A stretch of 64,000 nucleotides of DNA. It comes from Aquila chrysaetos chrysaetos. Lineage: Eukaryota > Chordata > Aves > Accipitriformes > Accipitridae. The stretch is from assembly GCF_900496995.4 (NCBI RefSeq), contig NW_024470325.1, positions 591,012 through 655,011 of the forward strand, in the 5' to 3' direction. A model generated the notes under the pieces. That model was given only the letters and a program-made list of their open reading frames with translations, was not told the DNA's origin and made no database searches. Position 1 is the stretch's first letter. Each line of letters starts with the position of its first letter. Below, in pieces: positions 57,569-64,000 of the stretch. Made by a program: the position numbers and the translations under genes.

Positions 57569-57573
57569 GATGG

Positions 57574-58610
57574 GATCTGTGATCAGGGACAGGGAGGAGA
57601 CCTGGGGAAAGAGAAACAGTTGCTGGCAAATACAGCTCCAAGCAGCCGAGGCATGGGCAGGGAGTGGGAGGAAATTGCAAGCAAGGATTGGGAGAGGCTG
57701 CATTCAGGCAGCTCTCTTTTGGTCCTTTACTGTAGATGTCTGCTGGGCGATGAGCTGACTCCATTTAAGACATACTATCTTCAGGACACCTGACCGTCTG
57801 TTTGGCCTGTCCTGCTGGGCTTGCGTGCTGCCCACCAGAAAGGTGTGGCTCTCCTGTAGGATCCTCGGGAGTGCTGAGCCATCCCTTGTAGGTTGCCAGT
57901 CTCCTCTCAGATCCTGCTGCTTCTCTCTGAGAGGGGCTGTGTCCTGCCCTCTCCATCACAGCTACACCTCTGTGCTGGAAAAAGAAGAGCTTGGAGATCT
58001 GCCCTTTGAAACAAGATTCCCCTGCTTTCATCAGAGTCCAGTTATTTGTTCTTTTTTTTTAAGAGTAATTTGTATGTGCAGTCATCCTCGAGGTAGCAGA
58101 AGTGAAAGTGCAGGGCAGCTGGGAACAAGACGGATGGACACCGCAGCTCTCCTGACTGCGCTGAGCCACAGAGCACTGAGCCCTTTTGCCTGTTTTGTCT
58201 TAAGACTCCACACTTTCAATCACAAGAATGAGGATTTCTACCCCTAAAAATAGTACTCACCAGTTGTGATGCTGGAAAATAAAATAAAAAAAAAAAAACA
58301 GAGAAAAAATATCATAAAGACATGCTAAGCCTCTCTTCTGTAGACTACACTCTTGTGAGTCCTGTGTGCAGGTATTGAACTTTTCCATTAAATGTGGATT
58401 ACAACTGACATTGGTTGCTGTCACAAACCAGCAGGGCACAGCTGACTCCTTGGCAGCGTATGGGCAGAAGTCCTGCTCTTCAAAGCACACTCAGCCAGCA
58501 CAAAGCAAAGAGAGGAAATGCACTGGAATTCGTGTGGGGGTGGATTTCTAAGAAGAATGGCGTGGCTTTGCTCAGAGAATTCTGCTGTAATTTTCCCGTC
58601 TTTTCCTTCT
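57574..58610 (+). other. OR upstream region
   Basis: Parts (about 57960-58250) resemble 3360-3500 upstream of the first OR gene, including the phrase cagggcagctgggaaca. No separate gene was seen. Confidence 0.5.
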
Positions 58611-58642
58611 TAGGGCAATGCCCCCATTTCAAGAACCAGCAA

Positions 58643-59614
58643 ATGTCCAATGGCAGCTCCATGAGTGAGTTCTTCCTCTTGGCATTTGCAGACACACGGG
58701 ACCTGCAGCTCTTGCACTTCTGGCTCTTCCTGGGCATCTACCTGGCTGCCCTCCTGGCCAATGGCCTCATCATCACTGCCGTAGCCTGTGACCACTGCCT
58801 CCACACCCCCATGTACTTCTTCCTCCTCAACCTCGCCCTCCTCGACCTCGGTTACATCTCCACCACTGTCCCCAAATCCATGGCCAACTCGCTCTGGGAC
58901 ACCAGGGCCATCTCCTACCAAGGGTGTGCTTCTCAGGTTTTTTTCTTTTTTATTCTGATGTCAGCAGAGTTTTATCTTCTCACCATCATGGCCTATGACC
59001 GCTACGTTGCCATCTGCCAACCCCTGCACTACGGGACCCTCCTGGGCAGCAGAGCTTGTGTCCACATGGCAGCAGCTGCCTGGGGCTGTGGGTTTCTCAC
59101 TGCTGTGCTGCACACTGCCAACACATTTTCACTACCATTCTGCAAGGGCAATGCTGTGGACCAGTTCTTCTGTGAAGTTCCCCAGATCCTCAAGCTCTCC
59201 TGCTCAGATGCCTACCTCAGGGAGGCTGGGCTTATTGTGGTTAGTGTCTGTGTGGCATTTGGGTGTTTTGGTTTTATTCTGCTGTCTTACGTGCAGCTCT
59301 TCAGGGTCGTGCTGAGGATCCCCTCTGAGCAGGGACGGCACAAAGCCTTTTCCATGTGCCTCCCTCACCTGGCCGTGGTCTCCATGTATGTCAGTACGGG
59401 CATGTTTACCTACCTGAAGCCCCACTCCATCTCGTCCCCACACCAGGACCTGGTGGTGGCAGTTCTGTACTCAGTGGTGCCTCCAGCACTGAACCCCCTC
59501 ATCTACAGCGTGAGGAACCAGGAGCTCAAGGATGCAGTTCAGAAACTTAGGACCAGAAGTTTTTTTAGTAGCAATATACTGCCCATCTTCTTCTGCATAT
59601 CACTCATAACGTAA
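58643..59614 (+). CDS. olfactory receptor, OR14-like (intact, GN to AN in TM1)
   Basis: A 323-residue seven-transmembrane odorant receptor in a single exon, paralogous to 3974-4930. Motifs: PMYFFL (56-61), MAYDRYVAIC (116-125), KAFSMCLPHL (234-243), NPLIYSVRNQ (from 284). The almost invariant glycine of the TM1 GN pair (residue 39) is alanine, while the asparagine is kept; this is conservative and may be tolerated. The ATG at 58643 is chosen because it aligns with the paralogue and follows a TTCTTAG acceptor-like site at 58607-58613. The open frame upstream extends to 58415 but lies before that acceptor. The C-terminal tail differs from the paralogue and is five residues longer. Probably functional; ligand unknown. 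Confidence 0.92.
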   Translation: MSNGSSMSEFFLLAFADTRDLQLLHFWLFLGIYLAALLANGLIITAVACDHCLHTPMYFFLLNLALLDLGYISTTVPKSMANSLWDTRAISYQGCASQVFFFFILMSAEFYLLTIMAYDRYVAICQPLHYGTLLGSRACVHMAAAAWGCGFLTAVLHTANTFSLPFCKGNAVDQFFCEVPQILKLSCSDAYLREAGLIVVSVCVAFGCFGFILLSYVQLFRVVLRIPSEQGRHKAFSMCLPHLAVVSMYVSTGMFTYLKPHSISSPHQDLVVAVLYSVVPPALNPLIYSVRNQELKDAVQKLRTRSFFSSNILPIFFCISLIT

Positions 59615-59639
59615 CTCATTACAGGCCCAACCTGTCTTT

Positions 59640-60540
59640 TATATGTTTTGTAGTTGTTGATGTTGTTTTGATTTATTTTTTTTATTTTGTTTTTTCACTT
59701 CTGATAATGTTGTCCATGCTTACATTGTAGAGATGAGTTGTAAGCACGCAAATTGCATGCGTGTGGGGAGACGAACCTGAGTGAGCACAAATGCCATCAG
59801 CTATTCCTGGGGATCCCATGAATGTCAGTGTCCTGAAGTTACTTCACTTTGAGAGTAACGTCCCCTGGGAAACCAACAGAATGCAGCACTGGGATGTGCT
59901 TCCTTGACCTGAGGTCCCCGTGTCCATTCCTCATGCCTTGGGGCACCTCCGATGAGTGCAGAGCAGGGCAATCCACCGCAGGGCTGAGGCACCTGCCAGC
60001 CTCTGGGAGTGTCAAGAGGAGGCCAGAGAGATGCTATGACTGCCACAATGCACCACCCATGTGTGTGCAAGGGTAGGACCCGTGTCTCTGAACACCCTGT
60101 GTGTATGAGGAGTGCATGAGAACAGCTCAGATGTGGACACCTCACAGAGCCCTGACATTTCTGTGTGTGACTGTGGAGTGATTGCTGGAGGTGACTTACT
60201 GATTTGTCCCCCCCCTTAAGGGAAGGTAAACCTCCAGGGTGGAATGCAGTGGATATGCAAGAGATCTGTTCCATAATAATTCCCTCAGCAACATAACCTG
60301 CAAGCTTAGATGTTAGCAACACCAGGGGAGCTTGGGATGCTGACTCTAAGAGAAACAACACGGAGGGTGGAGCAGAGTGGAGACACCACGGCCAGGCTCT
60401 GTGATATCACCGCAGGGATAGGGAACTGGAACTACTGGAACAAGAAGGGAAGGTCCCTGCATTGAATCGACTGAAGCAAGGAGGTGAAACAATGGGGGTT
60501 CTGTCAACCCTATGGCCTTACCTCTGATTTGTATCATAAG
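59640..60540. other. no gene recognised
   Basis: T-rich 3' flank of the OR gene, then sequence without an assignable family. Some of it may be retroviral. Confidence 0.4.
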
Positions 60541-60559
60541 TGCCCTGTTCTGGAGTAGT

Positions 60560-60720
60560 GACACGCTAAATCATGTCCTCTGGGTGAACTTTGCTTGTAT
60601 ACTATCATTATACTACCAAAACACACCTCCATCCCCAAAGTTACCCACCTCCAGGGTGCAACCACTCCCCAATGGAGCATGCGCTCTGAATTTTTTCTAG
60701 CATATACCTTTAAAAGCAAA
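60560..60720 (+). mobile_element. LTR-like fragment, family 4 (tentative)
   Basis: It shares ccaaaacacacctcc and the following acccacctcca-like stretch with 24250-24420. Confidence 0.35.
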
Positions 60721-60721
60721 G

Positions 60722-60825
60722 CAAGAGAACTTTATGCCAATCAAAGTAAAGGTATGTATGCCTAGACTCACTCAAGCTCCACCTAAAAGAAAAAATAGTA
60801 CAAAAAGACCCCCAAAGAGGAAGAC
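60722..60825 (+). pseudogene. retroviral pol-end fragment
   Basis: A short stretch (TQAPPKRK) that matches the segment joined to RNase H in the chimeric provirus near 20697-20760. It runs into a purine-rich tract just before the LTR, so it is the 3' end of an internal region. Confidence 0.6.
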
Positions 60826-61312
60826 TATTAGGGAAGATACCATCATAGACGAGTCAGGAGGACATCGCTGGCTTCTGGGACCAGTCAACGGGCTGAGCCT
60901 CTCTTCCTCCCCATAGAGACGCCTACTGGGTGAGATTCGAACACTTGGCTGTACTGAGTGCTTCCCCAGGAAACTTAAAAATCTCTCTATATAGAGAGTC
61001 ACTTTCTTTTTTGATTTTGCGCACTGTATTCAACATTTGCACATACTTTGCAGACAGCGTATTTATCACCGGCAATCCAAAATGTAGGGTACACCGTTCG
61101 GAAGATCTCGCAATGTCACGGAAAGGTAGAAAGCTAGTCGTCGCCTCCCTATGACATATCAGTAATCCCACCTACTGTTGTTAGTATAAAAGGAATTAAC
61201 TGCGCAATAAAGGACGGAGTTGGCACTCACACCATGTGTGTTATCTGTCTCTTCCCTGGTCCAGGCCGACCAGTGATCTAATCGCGGCACCTTGATATGT
61301 AGCACTGCTACA
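60826..61312 (+). mobile_element. LTR family 2
   Basis: About 487 bp, starting TATTAGGGAAG (the usual TG mutated to TA) and ending GCACTGCTACA. It matches 20201-20665 in reverse orientation. It is preceded by a pol-end and purine tract and followed by a primer site and gag, so it serves as a 3' LTR to its left and a 5' LTR to its right. Confidence 0.75.
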
Positions 61313-61315
61313 TAG

Positions 61316-61333
61316 TGGTGACCCCGACGTGAT
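61316..61333 (+). other. primer binding site, tRNA-Trp type
   Basis: TGGTGACCCCGACGTGAT three bases after the LTR. This is the tRNA-Trp primer site used by avian alpharetroviruses. Confidence 0.85.
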
Positions 61334-61350
61334 CGGCCGCACAGGCGACC

Positions 61351-62330
61351 ATGGAGCTTGCGCAAGCGATTAAGGTATTAAAGGTGTTAGCTTATGAGGT
61401 GAGTGCCCGCGGTTCGATTAGGAGGGGCCCCACGGGCGAATGCATCCAATGGATGCTGCGCCGGGGGGACATTGAGTTTCCTAGATAAGTTTTGAGCCCC
61501 CCAAATTGGGGAGAGATTCGGGAGTCCTTGCTCCGATCCGAGTGCGGAGCTGCTGAACGATCGCAGAGCTGGGGGAAGGTGGAGCAGGTGGTCGCGGCGG
61601 GACGGGAGGCTGAGGCGTGCTGGCTGGCGGCGCGAGCTGCTGCATCTGCGGGTGCAGCGTCGCCTCGGGAGCAGCGGGGACAGCGCCCTCGGGGACAGCG
61701 GGGACAGCGCCCTCGGGGACAGCGGGTCGGACTCAGACGGAGCGGGCGGCTGTGGAGCGGGGCTCGCAGAGTGGTCCGTCTTTGATCGCGGACATGGGCA
61801 CAGAGGGTGCGGCGGAGACGGAGGTTTTTCCTGCAGAGGCGGCACCAGCGGGACCTGATGCGCCCCCCACCCCAGTATCCACGAGAGGAGTTGCGGCGGG
61901 TGGTTCAGCAGCTCATGGGGAGGGACGGTTTGCAACGCCTCAGGCACAGGCACAGGGCATACGTGGGCGTGACTTTACGGCACTTGCAACAACTGCCTTG
62001 GCCGCACTTGGGCGTGTCGCGGCCATGGATAGAGCGGACCCCCCTTGCGTGAAAGTTCCGCAGGGGATTGCCGAGAGGTTTACTGACTTTTTAGATCGGC
62101 TTCAGCTTGCTGTGTAGGCGGCAAACCTCCCAGAGGCGGCTAAAGAGGCGATTGTGCTTGAATGTGCTAGGGCTCAAGCTAACCCACAGAGCGCAGCGCT
62201 TGTCTCTCATTTGCCAGCGGGTTCGTCCCTAGGTAACATGATACGCCATGTACTGGAGAGAGAGCAACAACGGGAAGCGCGTCCGATAGCGGCGGCCTTG
62301 CAACAAGTTTTGCAGGCGGGTACAGCCTGA
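61351..62330 (+). pseudogene. retroviral gag remnant
   Basis: It starts at an ATG at 61351 (MELAQAIKVLKVLAYEV) and hits a stop after about 45 codons. A later frame (61617-62117) contains an exact major homology region pattern, QGIAERFTDFLDR, encoded at 62061-62099. This is the Q-G-x2-E-x7-R signature of capsid. A TAG at 62115-62117 follows; capsid-like codons continue past it in the same frame. Stops and a frame change make it non-functional. Confidence 0.8.
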
Positions 62331-62770
62331 TACTGCTTTTGAGGAGGCAGTCTGTAAGCAGGCCGCTAATGAGCAGGATTCTGATTCTGATAATAATTCT
62401 TTTGTATCAGGCAGGGTGGACTCTGAAAAAGAGCCGGATTTATGTCCCTCATTACCTCCACCGCTGCCTGCCGCGGCCATCCTGCCGCTGCCTCCCACGG
62501 CCTCTGCGCGGCCGGGACCGCTGCCGTGCCGCCGCCGTCCCCCACCCCCCCACCCCAATCGCCTGGTACTCCCTCTCCAGGGTCTGCAGAACTTAAAACA
62601 GAACCTAACTTTACTACACTACCTGTATCTCCTTCTCCTGCTAATCCCTCTAACTCTGTGCCTCTGTCTAATCCATGACGATTCACTTAATGATTTGGGA
62701 AAAAATACACATAGTTTGATGCAATGCTGTCGAGGAAAAGCTCTACAGCAAGGAGATACCATGTTTACTT
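62331..62770 (+). other. retroviral internal remnant, pol deleted
   Basis: Proline-rich frames without protease or polymerase motifs. pol is missing between gag and env. Confidence 0.45.
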
Positions 62771-63274
62771 TTCCTGTTGTATGCACACCTGCCTCAAGAA
62801 ATGCAAGAACCTCAAGAGTTAGAGTTCTTAGGATCAGTCATCATGAATCCCTGTGTGATGTTTAATTACACCCATAACACCACTGGAAAGGGTCAGAATA
62901 TAAATGCTATTTTGTCTGTATATAGAAATGCTACAGCTTGGTGTAACTATATCTATTCCAGAATATCACACTCTTTTTTTCTATTCCAGCTGCTTTACCT
63001 ACGCGGATGTTTTTAATTTGTGGGAATAGAGCGTGGGAGAGGAATTCCATCGAAACTTAACAGGAGGCCATGTAGCCTCGGACAACTTACATTACTAACA
63101 CCTGATATTAATATGATTCACAGTAAAAGGCTCACGATAACTGACACAGGTTTAACTGGATGGCTAACAAGTTTGGGAATTACGGGATGGTTGAAAGATT
63201 TGCTTATGCATGGCTTAGTTATTTTAATTGTAATATTAGCAGTTGTAATGATTGTACCACGTATCTTAAAATAG
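62771..63274 (+). pseudogene. retroviral env remnant
   Basis: One frame carries closely spaced N-glycosylation motifs (NYTHNTT, NAT). The next, ending at 63274, has a hydrophobic membrane anchor (GLVILIVILAVVMIV) followed by a very short basic tail, as in a retroviral transmembrane subunit. Most of env is missing and the frames are disjoint. Confidence 0.65.
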
Positions 63275-63344
63275 TTGAACGTATGATTGCAAAAGCATTT
63301 CATGTAACTTGGCTTGCATAAAAATAATTAAAAAAAAAAAAAAA

Positions 63345-63877
63345 GAGAGAGAGGAAGAGACAGAAAGAAAAAAAAATTAATGAAAACAAACAGCTGGAGA
63401 GGGGGAAGAGAGATGCGGTTGCAGAACACACAGACATGGCAGCTGAAGAGTGAGAACATGTAAGACAAATAACCCTGCAGACACCAAGGTCAGTGCAGAA
63501 GGAGGGGGAGGAGATGCTCCAGGCGCCGGAGCAGAGATTCCCCTGCAGCCCGTGGGGAAGACCATGGTGAGACGGGTCGTTCCCCTGCGGTCTATGGAGG
63601 TCCACGGTGGAGCAGTGTGCTCCTGAAGGACTGCACGCCGTGGAGGGGACCCATGCTGAAGATCTTCGTGGAGGACTGTCTCCCGTGGGAGAGATCCCAC
63701 ACTGGAACAGGGGAAGAGTGTGATGAGTGCTGCCACTGAGGAGGATGAAGTGACAGAGACAATGTGTGATGAACTAATCGCAAAACCTCATTTCCCGTTC
63801 CCCTGTCCAGCTGTGGAGGAGAGAGTGATAGGATAGCTATGGTAGGTAACTGGTGTTCAGCCAGGATCAACCCATCA
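63345..63877 (+). mobile_element. LTR family 3
   Basis: It ends GATCAACCCATCACA and shares gaccatggtgag and ctggaacaggggaagagtgtg segments with the reverse complement of 21960-22440. It starts in an A- and GA-rich run; the left edge is uncertain. Confidence 0.65.
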
Positions 63878-64000
63878 CATAGACAAAATGCATTATAAAA
63901 TAGAATGAAATTACATTGCAATTGGGAATTTCAAAAACAAGGACTCTGTGTAACTCCTTTACAAGGGAATGAAAGTGTATGTGATTGGAATTAGGTGAAG

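Noticed and set aside
58415-58642. 76-codon N-terminal extension of the second OR
   Set aside because: Not hydrophobic or OR-like; the paralogue starts at the later methionine, and an acceptor lies between.
62416-62865. Proline-rich 149-codon protein
   Set aside because: It lies in the retroviral remnant between gag and env; there is no domain, and the frame crosses a deletion.

Overview
The window is vertebrate, and almost certainly avian, genomic DNA; I cannot place it below 'bird'. The support is: two intronless olfactory receptor (OR) coding regions of the OR14-like type that is expanded in birds; many CR1 LINE 3' ends; long-terminal-repeat (LTR) families of the kind common in neoavian genomes; exons with GT/AG splice sites; and two eukaryotic tRNA gene pairs. 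There are no bacterial operons or CRISPR arrays.

Layout. An intact OR gene lies at 3974-4930 (+). At 9.36-13.5 kb (+) are exons of a WC1/CD163-like scavenger receptor: three complete group-B SRCR domains, half a fourth, a linker and a transmembrane exon. At 16.6-17.1 kb are a tRNA-Ala(CGC) and a tRNA-Phe(GAA) gene on the minus strand. The stretch 17.5-25.2 kb is a nest of CR1, several LTR families, a chimeric provirus and a GC-rich minisatellite. At 25.3-36.9 kb are two OR pseudogene pieces, degenerate telomere-like DNA, a degenerate tandem repeat and several CR1 copies. At 38.5-44.15 kb is an inverted, rearranged copy of two earlier blocks, carrying a second tRNA pair (+) and the transmembrane and cytoplasmic-tail exons of a second scavenger receptor copy (-). 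At 44.15-51.28 kb is a nearly full-length gag-pro-pol endogenous retrovirus (-) with no recognised env. A second, internally inverted minisatellite follows at 51.28-53.83 kb. A second intact OR gene lies at 58643-59614 (+), downstream of duplicated OR flank and a solo LTR. At 60.2-63.9 kb are remnants of an alpharetrovirus-like provirus with a tRNA-Trp primer binding site.

The genes do not form a pathway. The region looks like a rearrangement-prone, possibly subtelomeric, cluster of OR and SRCR genes. The most interesting pattern is structural. Two halves of one receptor gene type sit in opposite orientation about 30 kb apart: copy A keeps ectodomains and membrane span, copy B keeps membrane span and signalling tail. 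The B copy is bounded on both sides by LTR elements that lack target-site duplications. The flanking provirus has 5' and 3' LTRs from two different subfamilies. Both minisatellite arrays abut retroviral sequence at both ends. All similarities were judged by eye; percentages and edges are approximate.
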